Positions 1 to 7,871 of a stretch of 13,083 nt of DNA are shown piece by piece. The DNA comes from Acidobacteriota bacterium (GTDB taxonomy: Bacteria; Acidobacteriota; Terriglobia; Terriglobales; Acidobacteriaceae): assembly GCA_021851625.1 (NCBI GenBank), contig JAJZCX010000011.1:1-13083 (forward strand), in the 5' to 3' direction. The stretch's first letter is position 1, and each line of letters opens with the position of its first letter. The notes beneath the pieces are model-generated. The model did no database searches and was not told where the DNA came from. It worked only from the letters and a program-made list of their open reading frames with translations. Position numbers and translations under genes: made by a program.

Positions 1-1
1 G

Positions 2-1156
2 TTCATCAAGAATCAGCCGCTGAAGGGCATGCGCGTCGCCGCCTGTCTGCACGTCACCACAGAGACGGCCAACCTGATGATCACGCTGCGCGATGGCGGT
101 GCCGACATTGCCCTCTGCGCCTCCAATCCGCTCTCCACGCAAGACGACGTGGCCGCAGCGCTGGTGCGCGAGTATGGCATTGCCACCTTCGCCATCAAGG
201 GCGAGGATGAGGCCAGCTACTACTCACACATTCAGGCCGCCATCGACCACAAACCGCACCTGACGATGGACGATGGCTGCGACCTAGTCACCGTGCTGCA
301 CACCAAACGCCAGGATGTGTTGAGCGGCGTGCTCGCCGGAACCGAGGAGACCACCACCGGCGTCCTGCGCCTGCACGCCATGGCCAAGGAAGGCGTGCTG
401 CGCTACCCAGTCATCGCCGTCAACGACGCGCTGACCAAGCACATGTTCGACAACCGCTACGGCACGGGCCAATCCACGCTCGACGGCGTGATCCGCTGCA
501 CCAACGTACTGCTGGCTGGTTCCAAGTTCGTTGTCGCTGGCTACGGCTGGTGCGGACGTGGCTTGGCCAGTCGCGCACGCGGCATGGGTGCAGACGTCAT
601 CGTCACCGAGATTGATCCCACCCGCGCGCTCGAAGCCGTCATGGATGGCTACCGCGTGATGAGCATGGCCGAGGCCGCGCGCATCGGTGATGTCTTCGTC
701 ACCGTCACCGGCAACAAGAGCGTCATCCGCCAAGAACACTTTGACCTGATGAAGGACGGTGCCATTGTGGCCAACTCCGGCCACTTCAACGTGGAAATCG
801 ACATTCCCGCACTGGAGCGCATGGCCTCTTCCCAGCGCCAGACGCGCGAGTTTGTCGAAGAATACGCAATGAAGGATGGTCGCAAGATTTACATCCTCGG
901 CGAAGGCCGCCTCATCAACTTGGCCGCTGCCGAAGGTCACCCCGCCTCGGTGATGGATATGAGCTTCGCCAATCAAGCCCTGTCCGCGGAGTACTTGGTG
1001 CAGAACTACACAACGCTGGCCAAGAAGGTGTACTCCGTTCCGCAAGAATTGGATCGCCGCGTGGCGCGCCTCAAGCTGGAAGCGATGGGCGTCAAGATCG
1101 ACAAGCTCACTCCAGATCAGGAAGAGTACCTGGCAAGCTGGTCGGAAGGCACCTAA
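2..1156 (+). CDS. ahcY: S-adenosylhomocysteine hydrolase (adenosylhomocysteinase), 5'-truncated
   Basis: The enzyme hydrolyses S-adenosylhomocysteine to adenosine and homocysteine, using tightly bound NAD+, and so recycles the by-product of SAM-dependent methylation in the cytoplasm. The reading frame is open from base 2, so the start codon lies upstream and roughly the first 35-40 residues are missing; the ATG at 29 is internal. Visible family motifs in order are TTETANL, CASNPLSTQDDVAAAL, ETTTGVLRL, NDALTKHMFDNRYGTGQS, the NAD-binding GYGWCGRGLA (GxGxxG) and NSGHFNVEID. The protein ends in 'YLASWSEGT' and lacks the KPDHYRY-type tail of the eukaryotic and most proteobacterial enzymes. That fits the shorter archaeal/Thermotoga-type form. 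A strong hairpin terminator follows 22 bp after the stop. The family call is essentially certain; the short-form subtype is an inference from the C-terminus. Confidence 0.97.
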   Translation, partial: FIKNQPLKGMRVAACLHVTTETANLMITLRDGGADIALCASNPLSTQDDVAAALVREYGIATFAIKGEDEASYYSHIQAAIDHKPHLTMDDGCDLVTVLHTKRQDVLSGVLAGTEETTTGVLRLHAMAKEGVLRYPVIAVNDALTKHMFDNRYGTGQSTLDGVIRCTNVLLAGSKFVVAGYGWCGRGLASRARGMGADVIVTEIDPTRALEAVMDGYRVMSMAEAARIGDVFVTVTGNKSVIRQEHFDLMKDGAIVANSGHFNVEIDIPALERMASSQRQTREFVEEYAMKDGRKIYILGEGRLINLAAAEGHPASVMDMSFANQALSAEYLVQNYTTLAKKVYSVPQELDRRVARLKLEAMGVKIDKLTPDQEEYLASWSEGT

Positions 1157-1178
1157 CGCTCCGGCAACACGCGAGCAT

Positions 1179-1211
1179 AAAAAAGGGCCCGGCATCCGCC
1201 GCGCCTTTTTT
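1179..1211. terminator. Bidirectional intrinsic terminator between convergent genes
   Basis: Six A residues (1179-1184) and GG pair with CC and six T residues (1204-1211). An inner CGGC/GCCG stem closes around a small ATCC loop, with one bulge or mismatch in between. The hairpin carries a T-tract when read on either strand. It lies 22 bp past the ahcY stop (+) and about 58 bp past the stop of the DUF4397 gene (-), so it can end transcription from both sides. Confidence 0.8.
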
Positions 1212-1269
1212 GTTCTCTGCACTGCAAGTTCGCGGGAACTTGTCCTCCGCTTACCCTCTCTGCGTTCAG

Positions 1270-2013
1270 CTACGGCTTCGTCACCACGGGGTCAGTCGTG
1301 GTCAGCAGCCCATAGTCCGTCGAAGTTGATGAGGGTGGGTCCAAGAAGAACGCCGAATAGATGCCGTTGGCTGCCGGGGCAAACACCACGGAGTACAGGA
1401 CGGACGTTTTGACTCCAAACTTGGTGACCTGCATTACATACGAACCGGGAGCAAGTTGTAAGTAGCCGGAAACCTGTCCGTAGCTAACTCCACTCAACAC
1501 AGGAGTGGCTCCGTTTAGGTTGGTGCCGGGTGGGACAACATACACATCCACAGGCCCGGCCTCCGCTGACGTATCCATGAAGCGCAATTTATAGTCTCCG
1601 CTTTGCGGAGGGCTGTCATCATCAGTCAGTACCGTGATGCCTACGCTTGCAGCAGGCCCAGTGGTCACAATCGTGTAATAGGCGTTCTGCGCCAAGGTCT
1701 GCGTCGTCTGCGCCATGGGCGAGGCGGCAGTCTTCGCATACACCAGTATCGGCCCGTTGGTTTGCGAACCAATGGAACTATAGTTTCCAGACGTATCCGC
1801 GGAGACGTAATTACCCTGTTGAAACACGCCTTCTGTGCCATAGGGCAGATCAAAAGCAATCTGGGTTGGTCCAGCTTGAATGGTGTAATTTGTCAGTCCG
1901 GGCGAAGCATTCACGGCGCGCACGTTCGTGATGCTTAACGAGCCACACCCCGCCAAGAGCAACAGCAGGCCAGCCGAACCACCAGCGCAGACATGTTTGA
2001 AATATCCGTTCAT
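1270..2013 (-). CDS. DUF4397-domain lipoprotein
   Basis: This is a predicted cell-envelope lipoprotein of unknown function, 247 aa. I chose the ATG at 2013 because GAGGAG lies about 12 nt upstream and because the protein then begins with a compact signal peptide: a short charged/polar N-terminus, five leucines, and the lipobox LAGC with the acylated Cys at residue 23. A longer in-frame extension to 2160 has no signal-like start and is not supported. Two beta-rich repeats follow. One starts at 'ITNVRAVNASPG' (about residues 27-125). The second, more typical, runs from 'YKLRFMDTSAEAGPVDVYVVPPG' through 'LAPGSYVMQVT' to 'SAFFLDPP' (about 133-230). Both match the DUF4397 pattern of starch-binding-like beta-sandwich domains in bacterial surface lipoproteins. 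Ligand and role are unknown. The gene is divergent from the TonB receptor gene, which alone does not show a functional link. Confidence 0.85.
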   Translation of the reverse strand: MNGYFKHVCAGGSAGLLLLLAGCGSLSITNVRAVNASPGLTNYTIQAGPTQIAFDLPYGTEGVFQQGNYVSADTSGNYSSIGSQTNGPILVYAKTAASPMAQTTQTLAQNAYYTIVTTGPAASVGITVLTDDDSPPQSGDYKLRFMDTSAEAGPVDVYVVPPGTNLNGATPVLSGVSYGQVSGYLQLAPGSYVMQVTKFGVKTSVLYSVVFAPAANGIYSAFFLDPPSSTSTDYGLLTTTDPVVTKP

Positions 2014-2595
2014 TGTTTCGCAATACTCCTCAGCGGCAGAACATTTCGCCGACAGACAACACCGGCAGCCAGAGCAGTCCCAACTCAGTGCGCAGGAGGT
2101 CACTCCTCTTCCGGCCCTGCCGTCCCTGTCTTTCGCAGGTGACGACCCAGCGCGCAGCAATTTCCTTCACAATATCCAGAGAAACCCGTGTCCCCATTGT
2201 GCCCCACTGTTGGCCGAATACACAACAAAATTTCCTTGGATGTACCACACATGCCTACCCCTATGCAGCGAGCACCTGGTCCCACCCCCATAGAGATCTC
2301 CACCAATAGTCGCACGGGTAAAGCATTTTCAATCAACGATATATGCTGCATTTGTCTATCGAAAGCCCCGTCTGGCCGAAGCCTGAGGCGACCCTCCAGC
2401 TAGAACTCCACCCCATGCCACAAACTCGTAACACGGCGTTCATCCGGCGCTCACAGGAATTTCATTTCGCATTCACTGGGCGTGCAAATGCGCCTGTTGT
2501 TCTGGAACGGGACGGAGTGTGTTTTGTTTTCTGTTTCGCCCAAGCGGGTGTCTGTTCAGCCTCCGTGTCAACAACCAATCGAAAGAGGTACGTAC
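2014..2595. other. 582-bp intergenic region between divergent lipoprotein and TonB-receptor genes
   Basis: I see no convincing gene here. The short open frames in it lack ribosome-binding sites and resemble no known protein. It should hold promoters for both flanking genes, but I cannot point to a convincing -35/-10 pair on either strand. A small inverted repeat (AGGAG-GTCA-CTCCT, 2094-2107) lies about 80 bp upstream of the lipoprotein start and could be an operator half or chance. I looked for the conserved boxes of a cobalamin riboswitch ahead of the receptor gene and did not find them. The last 15 bases hold the receptor's ribosome-binding site. Confidence 0.5.
2581..2588 (+). promoter_or_regulatory. 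Ribosome-binding site deciding the GTG start of the TonB receptor
   Basis: GAAAGAGG sits 7 nt before the GTG at 2596. No comparable site precedes the upstream in-frame ATGs at 2482 and 2488. This site and the signal peptide that begins directly after the GTG fix the start. Confidence 0.7.
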
Positions 2596-5301
2596 GTGTC
2601 CAGTCTTTGGAAGAAAATTCTGTATCCTTTGCTCCTCGTTGTCCTAGCCGGTGGAACGCCCATATTTGCAGCCAGTCCGGCCACGATTCGGGGCACCGTC
2701 GTCAACGCGCAGGGCAATGTGATTGCCGGTGCGCAGGTGACGCTAACCAACACGATGACAGAGAAGTCCTTCACCGCCACGACCGGCCAAGATGGCAGCT
2801 ATACGCTGACCGTGCCCAATCCGGACGGCTCCATGCTGACCATCGTGAAGGAGGGCTTCGCCACTTACAGCCAGGCACTCGACCTGCACTCTGGCCAGAT
2901 GCTGGATGTCGATGCCAAGCTCGAAGTCCAGAAGGCCACACAGACCGTGACTGTGCACGCCGAGACGCCGGGCATCACGCCGCAACCTTCGCAGCAGCAG
3001 GTCTTTGACACGGCGCAGTCGGTGCGCGTCATTGATCGCCAACAGATGGACATGGCCGGCCCCGTTGCCGGCGGCGCGCAGGTGCTCTCCACCGCGCCCG
3101 GAGCCATCGTCACCGGTTACGGCGACTCCGGCGCAACCAAGTACACCATCACCGTGAACGGACTCAACCAGGGCTGGGGCGGCTACGGCGGTTACACCGG
3201 TGGCGCTTCGCTACAGATCAACTACGACGGCATTCCGATCGTGGACTCCGCCACCGACCTGTGGCCTTCGGCAACCCTGCCAGAAAATGGATTGATCCAG
3301 AACGTCAACGTCACCTACGGTCCCGGCAGTGCAGCCGACCGCTGGTATGACAACGTGGGCGGAGGCGTGGACTTCACTCCACTGCAGCCTTCAACCAAGC
3401 GGCAAGGCAACGTAACGGCCACCTACGGCAGCTATCAACAGAAAGACTTGGTGGCTAGCTTCAGCCCCGGCATGTTCCAAGGCTGGGCTACGGAAGTGGC
3501 AGGCGGTGCGGGCAAGGGCGATGACTTCCGCAAGGCCACCGATGGTTTTAAGAATCCCGGCAAAGACTGGGCAGTGCAATCAAAGGCCGTCAAGACCTTT
3601 GGTGCCAGCAGCGCCGAGTTTGGCGGCTATTACTCTTATGCGGGCGGCTATCGTTCGCAGGTGGTTCCCATCGTCGCCAACCCCTACATCACCATCGACG
3701 GCACAACCAGCAGCGAGCAATACAGCCAGAATACTTCCGGCTACTACAGCACGCTGCCCTTCGCCAGCTACAACAAGTACGACACCAACCAACTGGGCCT
3801 GATCTACGCGCGGCAAAATATCACGCTTGACCCCACCACCTCGCTGCAAAATACAGCCTGGTATATGAACATCATCCGCACACACGACCGCTACAACGAC
3901 GTGTATCAGAACCTCTCTGGACCCAACGGCAACCAACAGCAGGACGAGCACAACAACCCGTTCAGTCACACGATGGGCGATAAATTGATGCTCACTAAAA
4001 ACCTGCCGTGGAATGCGATCACCGGTGGCGCCTACTACACACACGAGCTATACAACAGCCACAACAACTTCTATGGGCCGGCCTGGGGCGGCTCCAAAAC
4101 AACCGCCAATGTGGGTGGAAAAGTTCGCTCCAGCTACTTTGACCAAACGGACTTCGCCCTCTTTCTGCAAGATGACATTCACCCCATCGCCGCCGTGCAC
4201 ATCACGCCCGGCATCCGCTATGTGGGCTTTGCCACCGGCTTTTACAACGCCGTGCAGCAGGACTTCAATCTCGCGGCAGGTGCCACGCTAAGCACCACCT
4301 GCCGCTATGGCAGCTTCGGCGGCACCAAGGGCACCGTCAATGTACAGGATGCCTGCCCGGCTGCCAACGAAAACCGCAGCGGCGTCGAACCCTCCATCGA
4401 TGCGTCCATTCAGGCGCGCCCGTGGCTGAACCTCTACGGCGGATTTCAAGAGGCGTTGCGCGGCCCAGCCTTGGGTGGCGGCGGCGGACTCTTCCAATCC
4501 GTCGATCCAGCCAGCTATCACTTGGAGCGCGGCTACTACTCCCAGGGTGGATTCAAAATTCACACCGAGGGCAATGGCTTCCGCAACAACTTCATCTTCG
4601 GCGCGAACTACTACTTTGAGAAGTTTGACAATCAAGAGATTGACACAACTTTAGCCAACGGCAACACCTTTGATGCCAACGGCAGCTCGAAGTACAAGGG
4701 CGTCAACATTTTTGCCGATGACGATCCCGTCCACAACCTGCACCTGTTCGCCAACGGCAACATTGAATCCGCCAGCTACACCAGCTATGTAACCGGCGGC
4801 CTTTTCGTCAACGGCGTAGCCACCTGCAACACGCCCAGCGGCCCGGTCGCCGGATGCTTGGACTACGCAGGCTACCCGGTCTCCTACGTGCCCAACTCCA
4901 CCTTCAACTTGGGCGCGGTCTACTCCATCCAAGCGATGCCCAAGCTGACGCTGCAACCCACAGCCTCGTTGCAGTTCGTCGGCAGCCAGCACTTGTTTGA
5001 CAACTGCGCCGAGCAAGCGGGAGCCTGCACCAGCCCTGCCCCCAGCCAATCGGTGACCATGTCGAACTACACCACGCTGAACCTTGGCCTCAAGGTTCCC
5101 TACAAGCACTTTGACGTCAGCGTTTCAGCGTTGAACGTCTTCAACCAGGAATACAACATCTTCGAATACATCTCGGCGGGCAGCTACTTCAACACCAACT
5201 CGACCGCGCCAGCCAATCAACCGCAGTACGCCTACGATTACGTAACTGCCTATCCCGGCGCGCCGGTCACGGCTTACGTCAGCGTCAGCGCGCACTTCTA
5301 A
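2596..5301 (+). CDS. TonB-dependent outer-membrane receptor with N-terminal carboxypeptidase-regulatory-like domain
   Basis: An outer-membrane beta-barrel for energised uptake of an unidentified ligand, 901 aa. The GTG at 2596 is preferred over the ATG at 2482: it has a good ribosome-binding site and opens a classic signal peptide (SLWKK, then LYPLLLVVLAGGTPIFA, cleavage near residue 25). Next comes a CarboxypepD_reg / CNA-B-like domain (about 30-112, from 'TIRGTVVNAQGNVIAGAQVTL'). A TonB-box-like 'TQTVTVHAE' (about 115-123) and a plug domain follow, including 'INYDGIPIVDS' and 'NVNVTYGPGSA'. The barrel ends with 'VSALNVFNQEYNIFEY' and a terminal aromatic residue (VSVSAHF), the usual outer-membrane assembly signal. 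The mature protein has exactly six cysteines in three close pairs, suggesting disulfide-stapled outer loops. Its stop codon overlaps that of hoxW on the other strand. Substrate class cannot be read from the sequence; metal or siderophore uptake is only the family default. Confidence 0.93.
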   Translation: MSSLWKKILYPLLLVVLAGGTPIFAASPATIRGTVVNAQGNVIAGAQVTLTNTMTEKSFTATTGQDGSYTLTVPNPDGSMLTIVKEGFATYSQALDLHSGQMLDVDAKLEVQKATQTVTVHAETPGITPQPSQQQVFDTAQSVRVIDRQQMDMAGPVAGGAQVLSTAPGAIVTGYGDSGATKYTITVNGLNQGWGGYGGYTGGASLQINYDGIPIVDSATDLWPSATLPENGLIQNVNVTYGPGSAADRWYDNVGGGVDFTPLQPSTKRQGNVTATYGSYQQKDLVASFSPGMFQGWATEVAGGAGKGDDFRKATDGFKNPGKDWAVQSKAVKTFGASSAEFGGYYSYAGGYRSQVVPIVANPYITIDGTTSSEQYSQNTSGYYSTLPFASYNKYDTNQLGLIYARQNITLDPTTSLQNTAWYMNIIRTHDRYNDVYQNLSGPNGNQQQDEHNNPFSHTMGDKLMLTKNLPWNAITGGAYYTHELYNSHNNFYGPAWGGSKTTANVGGKVRSSYFDQTDFALFLQDDIHPIAAVHITPGIRYVGFATGFYNAVQQDFNLAAGATLSTTCRYGSFGGTKGTVNVQDACPAANENRSGVEPSIDASIQARPWLNLYGGFQEALRGPALGGGGGLFQSVDPASYHLERGYYSQGGFKIHTEGNGFRNNFIFGANYYFEKFDNQEIDTTLANGNTFDANGSSKYKGVNIFADDDPVHNLHLFANGNIESASYTSYVTGGLFVNGVATCNTPSGPVAGCLDYAGYPVSYVPNSTFNLGAVYSIQAMPKLTLQPTASLQFVGSQHLFDNCAEQAGACTSPAPSQSVTMSNYTTLNLGLKVPYKHFDVSVSALNVFNQEYNIFEYISAGSYFNTNSTAPANQPQYAYDYVTAYPGAPVTAYVSVSAHF

Positions 5302-5867
5302 CCCAACCACAGGCAGCCAGCCGCACCGCTTCCACAGGGCGCGGCTGGCGCTTCCACATCTTCCATCCCTCCGCGCGCAATCTCCCGCTCACAATCCAGC
5401 AGTCGCTCCAGCAGCGTCAACGCGAAGGGGAGCGCGTGCTCGCGCATCCGTGGAGATAATTCCTCGCAGCACTCCAACGCGACCGCTCCGGCAATCAGCA
5501 AGTACGCCCGACTCGGACGGCGACCATACCAAGCCTGCGCACAGGCCAACAAATGCTCTGGCGTCATGTGATGCGAAGCGCGCAGCACGCCCACATCCTG
5601 CTGGGTCGTCTGCGCGGGGATACCCGCCTCTGGCTCCAGCAACGTCAGCTCCACCTCACCCGCAGGCGAGGTCACAGCCGCATCGGCAAAGACCACCACG
5701 CGCGCGCGCGCAACTTCAGCAGCCATCTCCGGCGTCCACTGCTGCGCGGCGATCACGTGCAATTGCTCTGCGGGAAAGCGCTCCCGCGCCGCCGCCGCCA
5801 AGTGCAGACCAAACGCATCATCGCCGCGCAAGGGATTGCCGCAGGCCAGCAGCAGCATCTCCGTCAT
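5298..5867 (-). CDS. hoxW: [NiFe]-hydrogenase maturation endopeptidase (HoxW-type, peptidase family M52)
   Basis: This nickel-checking protease removes the C-terminal peptide of the HoxH precursor after NiFe cofactor insertion; 189 aa, cytoplasmic. The N-terminus carries the family hallmark ACGNPLRGDDAFG (residues 8-20), with Asp16/Asp17 at the first nickel-ligand position. Asp62 in 'VVFADAAV' and His99/His100 in 'ASHHMTPEHLL' fit the other two metal ligands known from HybD-type proteases. The ATG at 5867 is chosen because GAGGAGG lies 6 nt upstream; extending to 5978 would run into hoxH. The gene starts 11 bp after the hoxH stop and is the last gene of the operon. It ends in a Gly/Ala/Pro-rich tail whose stop codon overlaps the receptor gene's stop. 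Family call is secure; the HoxW name rests on its place beside hoxH. Confidence 0.93.
   Translation of the reverse strand: MTEMLLLACGNPLRGDDAFGLHLAAAARERFPAEQLHVIAAQQWTPEMAAEVARARVVVFADAAVTSPAGEVELTLLEPEAGIPAQTTQQDVGVLRASHHMTPEHLLACAQAWYGRRPSRAYLLIAGAVALECCEELSPRMREHALPFALTLLERLLDCEREIARGGMEDVEAPAAPCGSGAAGCLWLG
5316..5349. repeat. 9-bp perfect inverted repeat at the TonB-receptor / hoxW convergent junction
   Basis: GCCAGCCGC (5316-5324) is the exact reverse complement of GCGGCTGGC (5341-5349), with a 16-nt loop. It begins 14 bp past the receptor stop codon and lies inside the last codons of hoxW. No T-tract follows on either strand, so it is not a standard intrinsic terminator. It could slow RNA polymerase or protect the 3' end of either mRNA. 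It is the only hairpin I see at this junction. Confidence 0.5.
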
Positions 5868-5873
5868 CGCGTG

Positions 5874-5880
5874 CCTCCTC
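5874..5880 (-). promoter_or_regulatory. hoxW ribosome-binding site overlapping the hoxH stop codon
   Basis: GAGGAGG shares two bases with the TGA of hoxH and lies 6 nt before the hoxW ATG. Ribosomes finishing hoxH would uncover or re-engage this site, which suggests coupled translation of the large subunit and its own protease. Confidence 0.7.
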
Positions 5881-7303
5881 AATCCCGACGCAGGCTGCGT
5901 ACCAACGCACCATCCGGCGCGCGCAGCTCCACCTGCAACGGCATCTGCCCCACCGCGTGCGTCGAGCAACTCAGGCACGGATCGTAGGTGCGAATCACCG
6001 CCTCGACGCGATTCAACATCCCTTCCGTCACCTGATCGCCGCGCACAAAGTGCCGCGCCGTTTGCAGCACACCGCGATTCATGGCAGCGTTGTTGTGCCC
6101 AGTGGCGATGATCAAATTGGCGTGCGTGATCAGGCCATCGTCATTCACCTGATAGTGGTGCATCAACGTGCCGCGCGGAGCCTCCGCCACGCCCACGCCT
6201 TCATTGCTGTTCACTCGGGCCGTGGCGCGCACATGCTTGTCGAGTATCTCCGGATCCAACAACAGTTGCTCGATCTTCTCCGTTGCGTGCAACATCTCCA
6301 CCAGGCGCGCCTGATGGTAATAGAAGCTGCTCAACACCGGCCCATTGCTCATGGCGCGAAAGGCGCGCCACTCCACGTCGGCCAGCGGCGTGCCGCAACG
6401 CTCGGCCAGATTCAACCGCGCCAGCGGCCCCACACGATACACACCGCCCGGATAGCCCAGCGGCTTGTAGTACGGAAATTTCAAATAGGTGAATGGCTCG
6501 ACTTTTTCTTCGATGTAGCTGGCATACGCCTTCGGATCCAAGCTGCTCGCTACCATGTTGCCTGCCGAGTCGCTCAGGCGCAGATGGCCGTCGTAATACT
6601 CGGCTTTGCCTTCGTCATCGGCCAATCCCAAAAACAGCGTGGGAAAGTTGGCGAAGACCTCAATCTCGGCGTGAAAGTTTTCCGTCGCCGCCTTGAACCA
6701 AGTGAGTGTGCGCTGCACCTTGGCCCGCGCTTCGGGAATCATCGCTAGAATTTTGTCGCGCTTCTCCAGGCTCAACGGCTCATTGACGCCGCCGGGAACC
6801 ACCCAGCCGGGATGAATGCGTTGGCCGCCAAGAATCTCAATCACCGTCTGGCCAAACTGGCGCAGATGCACGCCGTCCAGCGCCGTCTCTGGAGCCGTCT
6901 GCGCCACGCCGAGTATGTGCCGCATCGCCGGATCGGAATCCATGCCCAGCAGCAAGTCGGGCGCGGAGAGATAAAAGAAGCTCAGCGCGTGCGACTGCAC
7001 CAACTGCGCCAGATTGAAGATGCGCCGCAGATTGGCCGCCGCTGGCGGAATGCGCACAGCCAGCAGCGCATCGCAGGCCTTGGCCGAGGCAATCAGGTGA
7101 CTGACCGGGCAGATGCCGCAAATGCGCGCCATGATGCCGGGCATCTCGTAATACGGACGCCCCTCGCAAAACTTCTCAAAGCCGCGCACCTGCGTGATGT
7201 GAAAGTAAGCCTCCTGCACCACGCCGGCGTCGTCCAGTTGCAGCGTGATCTTGGCGTGGCCCTCTAATCGCGTAACCGGCGCAATGGTGATGGTCTTCGG
7301 CAT
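5879..7303 (-). CDS. hoxH: Group 3d [NiFe]-hydrogenase large (catalytic) subunit HoxH
   Basis: Carries the NiFe(CN)2CO active site of the bidirectional NAD-linked hydrogenase; 474 aa. The two cysteine pairs that hold the metals are intact: RICGICPVSH (Cys62, Cys65) and DPCLSCSTH (Cys443, Cys446, His449). 'PVTRLEGH' near the N-terminus and 'SAKACD' after the first pair are typical of HoxH. A 25-residue tail follows His449, the expected cleavage point, so the gene encodes the uncleaved precursor that HoxW would trim. I chose the ATG at 7303 because GAGGAG is 6 nt upstream; a TTG at 7324 would add seven acidic residues without a good ribosome-binding site. The gene starts 13 bp after hoxY. It lacks a signal peptide, so the enzyme is cytoplasmic. 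I see no frameshift or missing ligand. Confidence 0.97.
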   Translation of the reverse strand: MPKTITIAPVTRLEGHAKITLQLDDAGVVQEAYFHITQVRGFEKFCEGRPYYEMPGIMARICGICPVSHLIASAKACDALLAVRIPPAAANLRRIFNLAQLVQSHALSFFYLSAPDLLLGMDSDPAMRHILGVAQTAPETALDGVHLRQFGQTVIEILGGQRIHPGWVVPGGVNEPLSLEKRDKILAMIPEARAKVQRTLTWFKAATENFHAEIEVFANFPTLFLGLADDEGKAEYYDGHLRLSDSAGNMVASSLDPKAYASYIEEKVEPFTYLKFPYYKPLGYPGGVYRVGPLARLNLAERCGTPLADVEWRAFRAMSNGPVLSSFYYHQARLVEMLHATEKIEQLLLDPEILDKHVRATARVNSNEGVGVAEAPRGTLMHHYQVNDDGLITHANLIIATGHNNAAMNRGVLQTARHFVRGDQVTEGMLNRVEAVIRTYDPCLSCSTHAVGQMPLQVELRAPDGALVRSLRRD

Positions 7304-7316
7304 CGCTGTCTCCTCT

Positions 7317-7871
7317 TCATCCAAACTTGGCCACGCCGCTTAAATCCGGCACGCGGCCCGCCAGCAATTCGCTCAGCGCAAAGTGAATCGTGTCCGCCGT
7401 GGGCGGGCAGCCGGGCACGAACGCATCAATCGAAACGTAATCATGCAGCGGCTGCACTCGCTCAAATAACCGCGGCAGTTGCACGAAAATATCCTGCATC
7501 TTGCCCGTAGCGTTCTGCGCCGGGCCGTGGGCAGATTCGCCGTAGACCCGACGCAGCATCGCTTCTGCACCGCACGCATTCCGCAGCGCGGAGACGTTGC
7601 CGGTGATGGCGCAATCGCCCAAGGCGACCAAGATGCGCGTTCGCTCCCGGATCATGTGAATCTTTTCCAAATCCTCCGTGTTGCCAATCGCGCCCTCGAC
7701 CAATGTGATGTCCACATGCGCGGGAAATATCTTCTGATCCACCAACGGACTGTAGACCAAATCGAATTGGCTGCTGAGTGTGATCAGCCGCTCATCCATG
7801 TCGAGCAGCGACATGTGGCAGCCGGAGCAGCCATCCAGCCAGACCGTCGCCAGCGTCTTCTTTTCGCTCAT
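7317..7871 (-). CDS. hoxY: Group 3d [NiFe]-hydrogenase small subunit HoxY
   Basis: The electron-transfer subunit bound directly to HoxH; 184 aa, short as usual for HoxY because it lacks the C-terminal extra-cluster domain and the Tat signal of membrane-linked hydrogenases. Four cysteines for one proximal [4Fe-4S] cluster are visible: DGCSGC (Cys15, Cys18), GDCA (Cys87) and PGCPP (Cys155). 'LVEGAIGNTEDLEKI' is also family-like. The start overlaps the hoxU stop as ATGA, with GGAGGAG just upstream in hoxU. Electrons pass between the NiFe site and the HoxU/HoxF diaphorase arm through this cluster. Absence of a signal peptide agrees with a soluble cytoplasmic enzyme. Confidence 0.96.
   Translation of the reverse strand: MSEKKTLATVWLDGCSGCHMSLLDMDERLITLSSQFDLVYSPLVDQKIFPAHVDITLVEGAIGNTEDLEKIHMIRERTRILVALGDCAITGNVSALRNACGAEAMLRRVYGESAHGPAQNATGKMQDIFVQLPRLFERVQPLHDYVSIDAFVPGCPPTADTIHFALSELLAGRVPDLSGVAKFG

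Noticed and set aside
284..1222. Minus-strand open frame (312 codons) antisense to ahcY
   Set aside because: It is a shadow of ahcY with no family resemblance, and it crosses the terminator hairpin.
2188..2403. Possible small gene or riboswitch ahead of the TonB receptor
   Set aside because: The small frames have no ribosome-binding site. A 'gccccactgttggcc' stretch resembles part of a cobalamin riboswitch, but the B12 box and other conserved parts are absent.
2343..3008. Plus-strand open frame (221 codons) overlapping the start of the TonB receptor
   Set aside because: It lies out of frame with a well-supported gene, has no ribosome-binding site and has a low-information composition.
5699..5711. 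13-bp alternating CG run inside hoxW
   Set aside because: It encodes an ordinary Ala-Arg-Ala-Arg stretch in a GC-rich gene; there is no sign of phase variation or frameshift.
5450..6748. Plus-strand open frame (432 codons) antisense to hoxW and hoxH
   Set aside because: It has an Arg/His/Ala-rich shadow composition and overlaps two genes with intact catalytic motifs.
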